DNA of 64,000 nucleotides from Auricularia sp. M13 (Eukaryota; Basidiomycota; Agaricomycetes; Auriculariales; Auriculariaceae), in the NCBI GenBank assembly GCA_037042915.1, contig CM073198.1, positions 1,178,001 through 1,242,000 of the forward strand, in the 5' to 3' direction. The notes under the pieces are model-generated. The model was not told the origin of the DNA, ran no database searches, and saw only the letters and a list, made by a program, of their open reading frames with translations. Positions 1-10,729 of the stretch are shown here, one piece after another (the stretch's first letter is position 1; every line of letters starts with the position of its first letter). Made by a program: the position numbers and the translations under genes.

Positions 1-65
1 AACTTGAATTTGGTCTTGATTCACTCGAGTCGTGAGTGGCAAGGTGTATCCGTGTTCAAGAAGTT

Positions 66-90
66 AGGGAGCTCCTACTCCGAGCTCCCT
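66..90. repeat. Short perfect inverted repeat
   Basis: A 9-bp perfect stem (AGGGAGCTC / GAGCTCCCT) encloses a 7-nt loop. It lies just beyond the truncated end of the KDZ transposase remnant. No transposon end or terminator function can be assigned. The rest of positions 1-227 shows no coding signal. Confidence 0.5.
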
Positions 91-227
91 CAGGTTAAAT
101 ACATGTCTGGAGGGGCAGTGTACAGGGAATGACTTAGATCTAATGACTAGGACTTGACTCACTTATGACTCAGAAGCAGTGGTCAAGCGGATCAGTAAGC
201 GGTGCAGACTGCGTCAATAGATACTAT

Positions 228-1533
228 CTAATCAAATAAATACAATCGCTGCACGAGGAAGTAGTCACTCGCAAACTTGCGAGTGTCCGCCGAACCCGCC
301 GAAGCGTGGCGCTTCAGGGAGCCATTGCCATCCATTGCCCACAGGCGTTCTACGAGAAGCGGAGGCTCAGCCTCAAGCTGTTGCGAGCACACGAAGTTAG
401 CAAATACACTTGAATCAAATGAAAGGGGCGGCGTACCTTGTAGCTGCTGGCCGGGCAAGCATTCAGCACACGCCAGTCGGCTTCATCGCGGCCGAGGTAG
501 GCGTTGGCGCGCCGCGAGACCTCACGCCGAATGTGCAGATACACGTCGAAGGCGTCCGAGAATTGGCGACGGAGTTCGGGACGGTATGGGATGCCCGCAA
601 GTGCTGCGAGGCTGCGCGCGAACGGCTGAAAACCCAGACGTGGGTGGTGAAGTCGAAGTTGCCGATAGAGCTCCAGGGCGCGCATGCCGACGCCGAATGA
701 AGGCTGAAGCGGCGTGGATGCGATGTAACCGTACCGCATCATTGCGAGTACCGCGTGTTCGTTGTGGTCGTTCCGCACGAACTGCAGCAGGAATTTCTCG
801 TCTAAATGAGTGATTTAGCTATGCAGAAACACCGTACAGCTGCCTGCGTACCAAAAATCTCCTGGACTTCGATGGTGAAAGCGGCTGAGCCTTCGGCGCG
901 CGGGTGGATGTCCAGCGGTTCGTCCGCAGTCGTGCGCCGCTTCCATTCGAGATAAACATCGACAAGGGCAGGCATAAGCCTGTCCCATTGGATCTGGTGC
1001 GCGATATTGCGCTCTTGTCGCGTGCGGCGGCCCTGCGCGCGTGCGTAGTACCTTTGCAGACAGACGTTAACGGTGGCTTTGAATGTGGTACGAATGCCAT
1101 ACTTTTTGGTCTGGGTCAGACGAGCGAGCGAGGGGCTGTCATCTTCCTCCGTTTCCCAGCCATCTTGAGAGAGTTCGAAGGCAGGCAAGGGCCCGATGCC
1201 ATCGTCGTTGTCGGTATCGAAGAAGCCGAGAGCAACACGGGGTAATTCCTGCCCCTCAAGCGCAGCCTGCTCTGTGGGATCTATAACATATCCTGCATGA
1301 GGGTGAGTGACTGTGCAACAGAAGGCAAGCAGTGGCTCACGGCGCCGATCTGCCCGTGCAAGTGCCTCTTGCCGTGTTCCAGACGAAACCTCGATATGAG
1401 CCGCTGACTGCCTTGACTTGGACTTCAGCACCGTCAATTTGTTCTTCTTGGCGACGTTGCTGCTCGTGGAGAGGCGGGACTGACGGTGCATGGCGACGTC
1501 GAGGTCGCGCGGTTCGGTCAACACGGTCAACAC
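228..1533 (-). mobile_element. Truncated KDZ (Kyakuja-Dileera-Zisupton) DNA transposon transposase remnant
   Basis: Three minus-strand segments join across plausible introns: 852..1533, 437..801 and about 264..377. The spliced product shows features I recognise from basidiomycete KDZ transposases. These are a region with WDRLMPALVDVYLEWKR, a segment with ALELYRQLRLHHPRLG and PYRPELRRQFSDAFDVYL, the phrase WRVLNACPAS, and then LWAMDGNGSLKR followed by SDYFL, which normally precedes the catalytic core. After SDYFL the similarity stops and a stop codon follows, so the catalytic domain is absent. The longest frame begins at a GTG with no convincing ATG; the first in-frame ATG is at 1491. This is a dead 3'-truncated copy. 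No terminal inverted repeats or target duplication are visible, because the left side is lost and the window starts 227 bp further on. Confidence is high for the family and moderate for the splice sites. Confidence 0.8.
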
Positions 1534-2405
1534 TCAGTCCCATTCAACTCCGAACGGGCAATTGCATTGTTCCACTCACGGAAGCAATACAAGTAAATAT
1601 ACAAATGAATCCCCCTTGAAAATACAACCAGAATGATATATATATGTTGGGGGGTCTGCGGAGCGGTTGGACGGCGGTCGTCGTCGTCGTTGACGGCGAC
1701 GACGACGATGCTGATGGGGTGGTGATGGCGCCGGGGAGCGGTGCCAACCATTGCCGCCCGCTGACAAACGTCCCGGACAGCTGTCAGACCCCGCACCCTG
1801 ATGCTTCCCCGCTCCACCTCAGTCGGCCCGAGCTTTCTTGAGGTCTTGGGATTAATCCACGCGTGGGGTTGCTGGGAGGCTTATCGAGCCTAGTTAGGCT
1901 TGCATCACCCCCCCCGGTGATACAGGCCTAACTAGGCTTGTTTGGTATACCGGACGGGTGGTGCCCAGACCACCGAAAAAGGCAGATCACTGATGAATCA
2001 ACTATGTGAACGAAATCCTTATGCTCTACACCATCAAAAATAGCTGGCAATGATTGCAATCCGAATACGTAGGTATCACGGACTGTAACATGTGCCCGAA
2101 TACGGTTACAGGAGTGCTCTCCGGCTCGACTATGCACCCGCTGAGCAAGCGAGCTAGAGCGATCAGCGACACCTATAGTACCGTGCAGCTGTCGCCGTTG
2201 TCACTGACATATCATTGCTGGTGGAATGCGTTATAGATGAGCAGGACCAAGATAGGATGGTTCCGAGGGAAGGAAGGAGCTCTGCACGCGACAGCATCAT
2301 GTGCCTGCGGAAGCGCTTGCGCTGCCCCGGCACCCTATACACGGAGACCCGGTGGATCCTTCAGCTACCCTGCATCTTTGCCCTTTTTCCTCCAGCCCTG
2401 CAAGG
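1534..2405. other. Intergenic stretch without a gene
   Basis: It contains a short CGTC/GACG-rich simple sequence (about 1676-1723) and the hairpin at 1886-1939, listed separately. Open frames here are short, overlap one another and lack introns or family signatures. The last few hundred bases are the presumed promoter of the downstream dehydrogenase. Confidence 0.5.
1886..1939. repeat. Imperfect 24-bp inverted repeat around a C-tract
   Basis: The arms at 1886-1909 and 1916-1939 match at 21 of 24 positions and are separated by six C residues. Each arm holds an inner near-palindrome (GCCTAGTTAGGC). It could be a solo MITE relic or a cruciform-forming site. No target-site duplication is seen. 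Confidence 0.6.
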
Positions 2406-4647
2406 ATGAAGGCAGTCGTGTACAAAGGCCCGTTCGAAGTCGCCGTCGAGGACGTCCGGGAACCCCACATCCTGCACCCGGATGATATCATTGTGAGTTT
2501 CTGACTCCTAGTAGACGCGATAACGAGCAAGTGCTGAGCTGGGCGGTTTATTGTAGGTTGAGGTTACTACGTCGGCGGTGCGGATGTGGCTCGCTGGACT
2601 CATCGCCGTGTCTGACTCAGATGGGTGCTGTAGATCTGTGGGAGCGTGAGTATCACTGTATCAGCTACATCAGTAGCTCCTCGCGTGGGCGTGCATTGAT
2701 AATGATATAGGATCTTCATATGTACGAAGGGGTGAGTTGGATGCGCGCCGGTCTCCATACTCCTCGTCTTTATAATGACTCGCAAATGAAAGCGCACGGC
2801 TGCAACACCAGGCATAGTCTTCGGCCACGAAAATATGGTGATTTCTCACATTTCAACTATTATACGACGCTTATCCTGCGCCAGGGAATCGTGGCCGAAG
2901 TCGGAAGTGCAGTCTCCCTTCTCAAGAAAGGCGACAGAGTGGTATGTCAATATCAGTACTGGACTGATGGACCAGAAAGCAGCTCACGCAGCGCGTAGGT
3001 CATGCCGTTCAATGTGCGTGCGAGGAGCCGTCGGAGCGCCTCCTATGCAAACTGAAACTACCTCAGGTCGCGTGCGGGCGCTGCACGAACTGCGAAGAAG
3101 GCCGCACGGCATTCTGCACGATCGTCAACCCAGGCTTCGCAGGTACGCCAATCCTGTCCTTCTCACCTTACCCATCAGCTCAAAAATCACCCCCACACTT
3201 TAAGGTGGCGCATACGGCTACGTCTCCATGGGCCCCTACGCCGGCGGCCAGGCCCAGCGGCTGCGCGTCCCGTACGCCGATTTCAACGCGCTGCGTCTGC
3301 CGCCTGGCAAGGAGCATGAGAGCGATTTCATCCTTCTGGCGGATATCTTTCCGTGAGTGGACGGAGAATAACGTGCGACGAGATTGCGCTTACTGAGAGA
3401 TTGCGATTCAGCACGGGGTGGCGTACGTCGCGTCGTCGTGAGGCTGAGAGCACTGCGCTGACATCGTTGGTGCTACTGTACAGACGGCGTCGTCTTATCA
3501 GGATTCAAGCCTGGAGAATCCATTGCGGTGTTCGGTGCAGGTGACAGTGAGATTTTTGGTGGCCGAGAAATTCTCTAATTGAAGGGGGCAGGTCCTGTGG
3601 GGCTTATGGCAGCGTATTCGTGAGTTCTCCACCTGATTCTCAACTATCCTCACTCACCCCAAAATCTTCTGGTAAAGCGCCGTTATCCAGGGAGCCTCAA
3701 AGGTGTACCCATCGCGCGACCGTCAACATAGTCTGTGTGCTAATAGAATCGATAGGTCTACGTCGTCGATCGCGTCAAAGAACGCCTCGACAAGGCTGCG
3801 AGCTTCGGCTGCGTAGCTATCGACTTCGTAAGTTCCACAATCCCGACTCACCCCCACGGATAACGAACCTCTTTCGAATAAAAGACTCAAGGCGACGCAG
3901 TGGAACAGATTGTCGCACAGCACGGCGGACTGGTCGATCGTGCCGTCGATGCGGTGGGGTATCAGGCCGTAGACGACAAGGGCAACAAGGAGCAGCCAAA
4001 CGTACGACTCGGATATGCATTCACGAGAGCAATGTTCGTCGAGTTGCTGACGATCGCAGGCCGTCCTGAGCAGCATGATCCGGGTCGTTCGCGCGACTGG
4101 CGGGCTAGGTATCCCGGGGCTCTAGTACGTCCCATAGTATATGGCTCGTTGCGCAGTCACCGGCTAACTTAACCGCTGGAGTGTCCCGTCCGACCCTGGC
4201 GCGCCGGACGCACTCTCGGCGAAGGGCATGCTCCTCATCCCCTTCGGGACCTTGTTCGAAAAGGGGCTGAGCCTGGGCACGGGTCAGTGCAACGTCAAAG
4301 TGCGCGCTTAGCCTTGCGAGAAAGAGCTGATCAATAAAGTGCGCTCACTTTCTTTCAGGCTTACAACAAGTACCTGCGAGACCTCATCATCAGCGGGCGC
4401 GCCAAACCCTCCTTCGTCGTGGTAGGTACTCCATGATCACCTTGCACACGAACGAGACTGACTCGGAGCGGTGATTTAGAGCCACGAATGCGGCATCGAG
4501 GATGCGCCCGCGGCGTACGACAAGTTCGACAAGCGCGTCGAAGGGTATACCAAGGTTCTGTGCGTAAATTTCAGTCATTGGCCTTGCCAAGCACGAAGTT
4601 CACGCAACGCGATTGATTGTAGACTCCACCCTAACGGAGGGTTCTGA
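2406..4647 (+). CDS. Zinc-dependent formaldehyde dehydrogenase-like (glutathione-independent) medium-chain dehydrogenase
   Basis: Spliced from 20 exons: 2406-2492, 2557-2577, 2634-2645, 2711-2731, 2793-2837, 2885-2941, 2999-3013, 3067-3142, 3205-3352, 3412-3422, 3484-3540, 3592-3619, 3678-3702, 3756-3827, 3885-4001, 4060-4124, 4182-4299, 4359-4421, 4480-4559, 4623-4647, giving 380 aa. Catalytic-zinc ligands are visible as ICGSDLH (about residue 38) and GHEN (about residue 58). Four structural-zinc cysteines lie in ACGRCTNCEEGRTAFC. A Rossmann motif (VFGAGPVGLMAA) follows at about 187. Family knowledge: such enzymes oxidise formaldehyde or other aldehydes with bound NAD(H) and without glutathione; the substrate here is inferred. 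Phase is kept only if exons of 11, 12 and 15 nt are used, and the 12-nt exon codes ICGS with the zinc-binding cysteine. The stop lies 497 bp from the convergent MYND gene. Length and motifs are full, so it is probably functional. Confidence 0.93.
2634..2645 (+). other. 12-nt micro-exon coding ICGS
   Basis: It is flanked by TAG acceptor and GTGAGT donor dinucleotides, with phase-0 introns on both sides. Without it the protein reads VTTSA-DLHMYEG and lacks the cysteine that binds catalytic zinc. With it the canonical TSAICGSDLHMYEG of the family is restored. Confidence 0.88.
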
Positions 4648-5144
4648 GCGTCGACCATGCAGAATGCGTGCCAACCTGATTAGCGAGTGTACGATAGTCA
4701 AAGTTTTAGTAGTCGCCCAAATGTGTAACAACGAATCGACAGCCATGTGCGCACCTTGACGCCAACACCGAGCGCGACAGGCCATCTACTCTGTCGCGCC
4801 AATTCCGGATGCATGAGAGTCTGACATGTGGCCAGGTCCAGGTTCAAGTTGAACGTTCAAAACTCCGCAGCGTTCAAAAAATGAAACCACCCAGCGTCGG
4901 TTGAAACTTGCATGGGAAAATGTTTTGAGGCGCCAATCGTGTATCTAAAACATATCAAGGGCAACACAAACCTTACCGGCGGTACATTCGAACGACATTA
5001 ATCGAGAATTCTGATCTGCATGACCTCGCTACTGAGCGGCACACCAGCTCTCTGCGCCTGGTAAGCCCGTCTAGCCTCACGGATGTTAGAAAGAGCTCTT
5101 TTGGACGCTTCAGGAGGTTCCGCTCCGGCCAGGAGCGCGAGATG
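4648..5144. other. Convergent intergenic region
   Basis: It lies between the 3' ends of the dehydrogenase (+) and the MYND protein (-). Only short overlapping frames are present, with no protein signature. It should contain both 3' UTRs. Confidence 0.5.
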
Positions 5145-6575
5145 CTACAAGTCCCAATCAGCAACTCGAATCGAGAAAGAACGCAGTTTCAGACGTACGA
5201 TTTCGGCAGCTCGGTCCAGAACCGCCATGGGCAGCCTATAGGTATTCAACGTGAACAGCGAGAGATGGAGAAGGTCGGCTGTCTCCCAGTCCACAGCGCT
5301 CGCGGCGGCCTCGAAGTCCGCAGGCTCCATGTCGACGTTCGCTGTAGCGAGCAGCCTGCAGAGGAGCGGGCAGACGGTCTTGTGGGGCACCTGGGAGCCC
5401 CGCTTCCAGTCCTCCAGCTGGCAGTCCTTGCCGCAGTAGCGCGGGATCTTGCAGCGCGCGCAGGCGGAGAAATGCGCGTCGCTGCGCGAGTTCGCCTGGT
5501 GCGTGGTGCGTTCGCAGTCGGGGCCGGAGCATATGCGGCGGGTGCGCGCGAGGAACCGCAGCGCATGGTGAAGGACGCCGTAGAGGGTGAGCCCGCCGTA
5601 TTCGACGACGACGTCGAGTATCCGGGGAGAGAGCAGCTGCGACGGATCCTTACTCGGCATGTGGACGTAGAGCGACGCACACAGAGATGCGACGGTATCG
5701 GCCAGCTGTTCAGATCCTCCGAAATGGTCCAGCATGACCAGGACGAGCTGCAGGATGTCGAACATTTTTGACTGCAGGTCGTCGACGAATGTGATGAGCG
5801 AGTTCGGGAGCGCGTCCGGGCTGTCGCGCATGCTCTCCAGCAGCAAAACTGCTGCCTGCATATTCGATTTGGGGAACCGTGCGGATACCGGAGGGAGTGG
5901 GACGGTTCCAACGAGCGGCGTCGACGGAGCCTCCCTCGGCCGTTTGACGAATGCATGCAGTCTGACCATGATGGCAAGCAGCAGCTGATGGTGCAGCATC
6001 GCGCTGTCTTCGATTTCTGAATATACGAGGGGATGCGCGACCCGGAGCATGTCGCCGAGCAGGAAGACCGGGAGCGGCGTTCCCATCGTCGTGCACCAGA
6101 AGAGCATGGACTGCACGCCGGGCTGCTCGCCGTACGGCCAGAGGTCGTCGCGGTTAGTCGGCCAGTCGCCGCCGTTATTCTCGAAGGCCCGTTTGCGATG
6201 TTCGGCGCGCTGGACCGCCGAGGTCTCCCCGACGGACAGGCAAATATGCAGGCACGCGCAAACGGCGTCGATGAACTCGTGCAGGATATCGGCAACGGAC
6301 GGCGGCGACGCACTGTGCAGTGCACACTCGTCCCGCGCCCGCCGGATTTTGACGCGCTGCTGTTCGGATATGCTTTGCATCCAGCTGTTATCCATGGCCG
6401 GAAAGCTCAGCGCCGACGCGCAGCCGTTCCACAGCTTGTGGAGGTTCTTCCGGGCGTCGTCGAGAGCGCGCGCGTCTGCCTTGAAGTCCTTGGCCAGCTG
6501 CTCAAGACAGGCTGGGCAGAAAGCATCCGGACGCAGACGTTCGCCTATTTCACGAGCACGAGAAAGCAGGGCCAT
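5145..6575 (-). CDS. MYND-type zinc-finger protein
   Basis: One uninterrupted 476-aa frame starts at an ATG. The C-terminal third (about residues 350-405) contains a MYND-like cluster: CSGPDCERTT, FSACARCKIPRYCGKDCQ, EDW, then H and C at KTVC, the C-C-C-C-C-C-H-C pattern of the family. The N-terminal 340 residues are largely helical with no domain I recognise. Family knowledge: MYND fingers bind short proline-containing peptides and occur in many orphan agaricomycete proteins. It has no intron, unlike most neighbours, which is common for this fungal family. The target and function are unknown. Its antisense strand carries several long shadow frames because of high GC. Confidence 0.88.
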   Translation of the reverse strand: MALLSRAREIGERLRPDAFCPACLEQLAKDFKADARALDDARKNLHKLWNGCASALSFPAMDNSWMQSISEQQRVKIRRARDECALHSASPPSVADILHEFIDAVCACLHICLSVGETSAVQRAEHRKRAFENNGGDWPTNRDDLWPYGEQPGVQSMLFWCTTMGTPLPVFLLGDMLRVAHPLVYSEIEDSAMLHHQLLLAIMVRLHAFVKRPREAPSTPLVGTVPLPPVSARFPKSNMQAAVLLLESMRDSPDALPNSLITFVDDLQSKMFDILQLVLVMLDHFGGSEQLADTVASLCASLYVHMPSKDPSQLLSPRILDVVVEYGGLTLYGVLHHALRFLARTRRICSGPDCERTTHQANSRSDAHFSACARCKIPRYCGKDCQLEDWKRGSQVPHKTVCPLLCRLLATANVDMEPADFEAAASAVDWETADLLHLSLFTLNTYRLPMAVLDRAAEIVRLKLRSFSIRVADWDL

Positions 6576-7303
6576 ATCCGCCTACAGAGAAGACTGAGTG
6601 TGAGCGAGCATGACAGACTCGACGCTAGTCGTGCAGAAGCCTCTGACGATCGAAAAGTCTTACAGCAAAATTTAGTTGGGAAATGTGGGGTAGTTACCGC
6701 CGTAGGTACGTGGGGGATGGTCGGGGAAGGAGGACAACGTGAAGTCGCTCGGAACTCAGATTGATGGCGGAACCAAGGCGGAACGATCCGTCGTCATGCG
6801 TTCAGGGCCGCATCAGTTGCCACGTTCTTATAATTAAATGATTATTGAGGAGTCGAAGGAACTGAGACCGCTATAATATTCACGATGCTGGGGAAGAAAG
6901 TAGAGGTGGCTACTAGCAGCGCTGGACCTAGGCGGCGACGCAGTGCAAGCGCATCCACCCGCAACGATCCAGGACATCGATGGCTCCTGGCGTACGATCG
7001 ACATGTCCGCACACGATAGCGCCGTTGTATTCGTCTTCGCCCTCCTGGAAGCTGGCAGCGAGCTTGCCCTGCGCCGGAAATCGCAGCGTCAAGTGGCCAT
7101 TGTTTATGTACGTCCGCCGCGGTTGCTCCGATGTTCAGCGTCGCTGCTACCAAAAAGTTGGCCGAGCCTCTCCCGATTCGTGACTAGTATCATTCTGCAA
7201 AAGCCTCCAGGCCAGTACGTCGAACGACAAATATACACACACCCATTTTACTGTAACAACGTTCTACAGTATCCAAAAAACCGCCATGCCTCGATCGAAG
7301 TCG
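6576..7303. other. Intergenic stretch with one coding-like relic
   Basis: Apart from the minus-strand open frame at 6928-7134, described separately, nothing convincing is present. The half near 6576 is the MYND promoter; the half near 7303 is 3' flank of the glycosyltransferase gene. Confidence 0.4.
6928..7134 (-). pseudogene. Orphan coding-like segment, no start codon
   Basis: A minus-strand frame, open between two stops, reads smoothly (NNGHLTLRFPAQGKLAAS, then GEDEYNGAIVCGHVDRTP and VLDRCGWMRLHC). It has wobble-position GC bias like real exons here. No ATG lies in frame and no upstream exon could be joined. I do not recognise the family. It may be the last exon of a decayed gene. Confidence 0.35.
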
Positions 7304-8716
7304 TCAGCTGGGTGGATCGATGAGCGGGACGGTGGCCTTTGGCGGCGCCCAGCCCCAGCCGAGCGAACGCTGGAGGACGGAGAGCATCGGGAGCGCGCGG
7401 ATGCGCGTGCAGCGCCTCTCCGGCCGCGTGAGGAACTCCTCTTCGGTCGCGAGGCGCTCGTGCGGGGGCGCAAGCCTGGCGTGCTGCTTCAGCACGATGA
7501 GCGCGAGGCGTGCGGACAACGAGCGCACCAGTACACGTAATATCCCCACCTGAGTTACGTAATACCAGAGGGTGAGCAGTGAACGCACGCCGGAACAACA
7601 CGCACCATCCCCCACAGTCGCCCGGGCCCTGTCCGTTGTTCTTTCCGCCGGGCATCGTCTGCGGATCGCTCGCGAAGACCGTGACGAAGTGGCGGGGGAA
7701 CAGCATGATCAGCGCGTTCCACACGGTCTGGTCCTTGCCCGCGAAGTAGCCGGCGTCGAGGTAGTGGTAGAAGTAAGTAAAGTAAGCTTTGTTGAACCAC
7801 CGCATCGCGGCCGGGGTGCCGCCAAAGACCGACCCTGCGGAAGCGTTGAGTTAAACGGGAGGGGGGGAGAGGGTCGTGCTGCCGATATGGACGCGTTGAA
7901 CGCACCGATGGACATGTCAATGTCGAGCGGGCCGTCGCGCTCCTTCCACCGCCGATCTCTCCACTTCGGGGTCCATTGTATGGGCAGGAAGACCGCGTCG
8001 GGCGTCTCCGCGACGTCCGTCAGGACGGAGCGCAGGAAGCAGACGTCTGGCCAGCGTCTGAACGCGTGCGGCCGGCGGAACGTCCCGATATCCATCCAGA
8101 ACGCAAACGCGTACGACTCGGAGCCGTTGCGCCGCAGCGCCGCGTCGACGAAGAAGGGCTGAAATCGTAATTGAAATGGGTTGAGATCGTGCGCGAGAGA
8201 CGCATGGGACGCACGGACCTTGGCGGCCCACACGGCGTACAGGTCGGCGTTGTGGTACGCCTTCTCGCGGTCCTTCTCGCGCTGCGCGGCGAGCTGCGCG
8301 CGCCGCGCCGCGTCGGCCAGCGGGGGGATGTCCTGCGGCCGGCTCCAGCGCGTGTCGAGCGTCAGCCGGCCGGTGTCGCCGCGGATGCTGCGCACGCGCT
8401 GCGCGAGCTGCGGCGGCACGAACATGTACACGTCCGCGCGCAGGGTGCCCAGGAAGAGCCGCATCCACTCCTCGTACTCGTCCGCGCCATGCTTCGCTGC
8501 GCTCAGCGGGAAGTACGCCGTGACGAGCAGCACGCGGTCGGGCTCGGCGTCCGGGAGTGTCGGTGGTCGGTGCGCGTTTTTGCTCGGTCTCACGCGCAGG
8601 AAACCGGACACCGCGAGAGGTAGTGGTGTCGTCCAATGGAGCAGCAGCACAAACGCGCAAATGAGAGTGAGCACGCCTGCTAGATGCAAACGCGACAGTC
8701 TCAGAATGGGAGACAT
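7304..8716 (-). CDS. Type II membrane protein, HtrL/WlaTC-like glycosyltransferase candidate
   Basis: Exons 7906-8716, 7606-7834, 7537-7549 and 7304-7483 give 410 aa. I start at the ATG at 8716; a longer frame upstream begins with TTG. Residues about 14-34 are a hydrophobic signal anchor, as in Golgi type II enzymes. The lumenal part has VLLVTAYFPL, a DEYEEWMRLFLGTL segment, YAVWAAKVR, FWMDIGTFRR, DIDMSI and WNALIMLFPRHF, the layout I associate with fungal WlaTC/HtrL-type transferases. An aspartate pair in FWMDIG could act in nucleotide-sugar binding (inference). A 13-nt third exon is needed to keep frame: it reads through CGGWWGYY into HARLAPPHERLATEEEF. Acceptor and sugar are unknown. Confidence 0.75.
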
Positions 8717-9686
8717 CGGGGTGGAGAGGGAGTCCGACGACTGCGGATATTGGAAGTGCGGTTTTGATCCGATTTTGGAATGATGGTTCAATTTGATTGA
8801 CTTGGAATTTTGCTAGATATGGAAAGAACAGATTAGAAGCAGATTAGAGCGCTGTAGTACGCATACATACCAGAAGACACGGTATTTTCAACGTCTGGTA
8901 CTCATGATAGGTCGAATGGCGATGCAGCTGGTCGAAGAAAAGATGCGGAAGAAGCCGCATATGCATCCGCTCTTCACCCGCCCACGTGACATGAGCCTCC
9001 CACCCGTCCAAATTGGCACAAATACACAAAAACATAGGAGGAGAAAGTGAAAATTGAGTGTCGCAGACGTTTAACTCGCCTCGCAATCTCGTTAGGTAGG
9101 CCGCTGAAAACGAGTAGGGCCTCGCATGATTTTCCAACCACATTCGAAGTCTCCGAAAACAAAACCTGGTTTCAATTTGGCGTCCTTGCAAGCACTTAGT
9201 CTCCTTTGCATCCTCTGTTGGAAGATAGTCGTTCCAACAAGCACTCGAAATTTCAATCTCTCAGTGACAGGAAGCGTCAGCCACGACACACACACTGAGC
9301 GCTCACCGCGTGCTTCCCAAGTTCCCAGTCCAGCCACTGCGGGGGGTAACAAAGTTCCATTCTGGGAACTATCGGGGAGGGGGGCGCAGCGCGATCGTGA
9401 ACTAATAAATGAAGTATCGGTGCAAAAGAACAGGAATCAGGACTCCGGACGCGGGAATCAGGACTCGGGAAGCGGGCGAGGGTAAGGGGGAGGGTGCGAG
9501 GCGAAATCCGCGACGGAAACAGACGTAAATCCAACAGTGAAGAGCAAAACCCGGGGTGACGTGTAGCGTAGGAAGACGGAGAGGGCGGGACGGGCAAACG
9601 AGGGGACGTGGAAAGGGAGTGCGATTCCAACCAATGATGTGATGTAGGGATGAGCGATGCAAGTGCGGACGAGGAGCGGATGGCGA
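8717..9686. other. Intergenic stretch without a gene
   Basis: It spans the promoter of the glycosyltransferase-like gene and the 3' flank of the membrane-protein gene. Short frames on both strands lack introns, motifs or consistent codon bias. Confidence 0.5.
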
Positions 9687-10729
9687 CTACCGTGTTGCGC
9701 GGTGGCGGCGCCGTCTAACAGGTGCCGCGCTCGCGGCGGGGACGGCTTGTGATGCCGACGGGGAACTCGGCGGCGCGGTAGATTGCGGGACCTTGGGCGA
9801 CAGACTGTTCTCATTCTCGCTGCCGCCAAAGACCTTGGGCGGGCCGGAGGGGGTGTTGTGGGTGAAGTACCAGCCGGCGCCGATGCCGCCGGCAATGCAG
9901 ATGAGGATGAGGATGGTGCAGCACCAGACCCACTTGCTCAGGCGACCCGCGCCGCGCGAGTACTCGCGCAGGAAGGCGCTCGAGCCGCCCTTGGCGGCGC
10001 TCGCCTGCTTCTCCTCCTTGGCCATCTTGTTGAACCGGTTCCAGAACTCGTCGCCGAACACCGTCGTGCGGTTCTTCGGGTTCGCGCCGGTGGTGCTGGG
10101 CTCGCGCGCGGCGACGGCGAACTTGGCGACGATGGGCGTCGCGGGCGCCTGCAGCGCGTGCGGCTCGGTCGTCGACGGGCGCAGCGGCGGCATGAACGCC
10201 GCGCGCGGCTGCGCGGGCTGCGGGTGCGGCGCGAGCGGCGCGAGGTTCGGCCGGCTCGACGGCAGCGGGCCCGGCGGCGGCGGCGACATGACCGGCGCGG
10301 GCGGGTGCAGGCCCGGCGGCGGCGGGTTGGGGCCGCGCGCCTGGTACTGCGGCGGCGGCGTGCGCGTGTTCGCGGAGTAGTTCGAGCGCAGCGACGCCTG
10401 CTTGGCCGGCATCGGCTTTTGCGGCTGCTGCGGCGGGGGGTGGGCGATCTTCTCGTCGGCGTCGTCGTCGTCGTCGTCGGACATGTCGCCCATGAGCATG
10501 CCCATGCCGACGGCGCCGACGCCGCTGTTGCGCTTCTCGTCTGCGTAGCCGTCCACGCTGCCATCAGACCGTGTCAGCATCTTCCGGGGGCTCAGTTTGA
10601 GGGGACGACGCACGTTCCGTGCTCGCTGGAGCGATTTTGGAGCTGGACGACTTGGGTCGGTTGTCTGCGCGGGCCGAGGTTCTGCTGGGCAGGGCGGCCG
10701 CGGTCGTTGGGGGGTTGCTGGCGGGACAT
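9687..10729 (-). CDS. Proline-rich single-pass membrane protein
   Basis: Exon 1 10614-10729 and exon 2 9687-10557 give 328 aa. I chose the ATG at 10729 because the 56-nt intron has GTGCGT, a CTGAC branch site and CAG, and the join keeps frame. The N-terminal about 210 residues are low complexity: an acidic SDDDDDDADEK run, then long P/Q/A-rich stretches. A phenylalanine-containing block (GDEFWNRFNKMAKEEKQ) follows. A transmembrane helix (about 250-272, WVWCCTILILICIAGGIGAGWYF) and a Ser/Pro/Ala-rich tail ending in a basic cluster complete it. Topology is probably cytosolic N-terminus and external tail. I do not recognise a named family; similar orphan proteins are common in agaricomycetes. 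Function is unknown. Confidence 0.75.

Noticed and set aside
1676-1723. GTC/GAC-rich stretch as a coding Val/Asp repeat
   Set aside because: Simple sequence in intergenic DNA; frames are short and overlapping.
5246-6764. Long frames on both strands over the MYND gene
   Set aside because: They are GC-driven shadows of the 476-aa MYND frame, arginine/serine-rich and without motifs.
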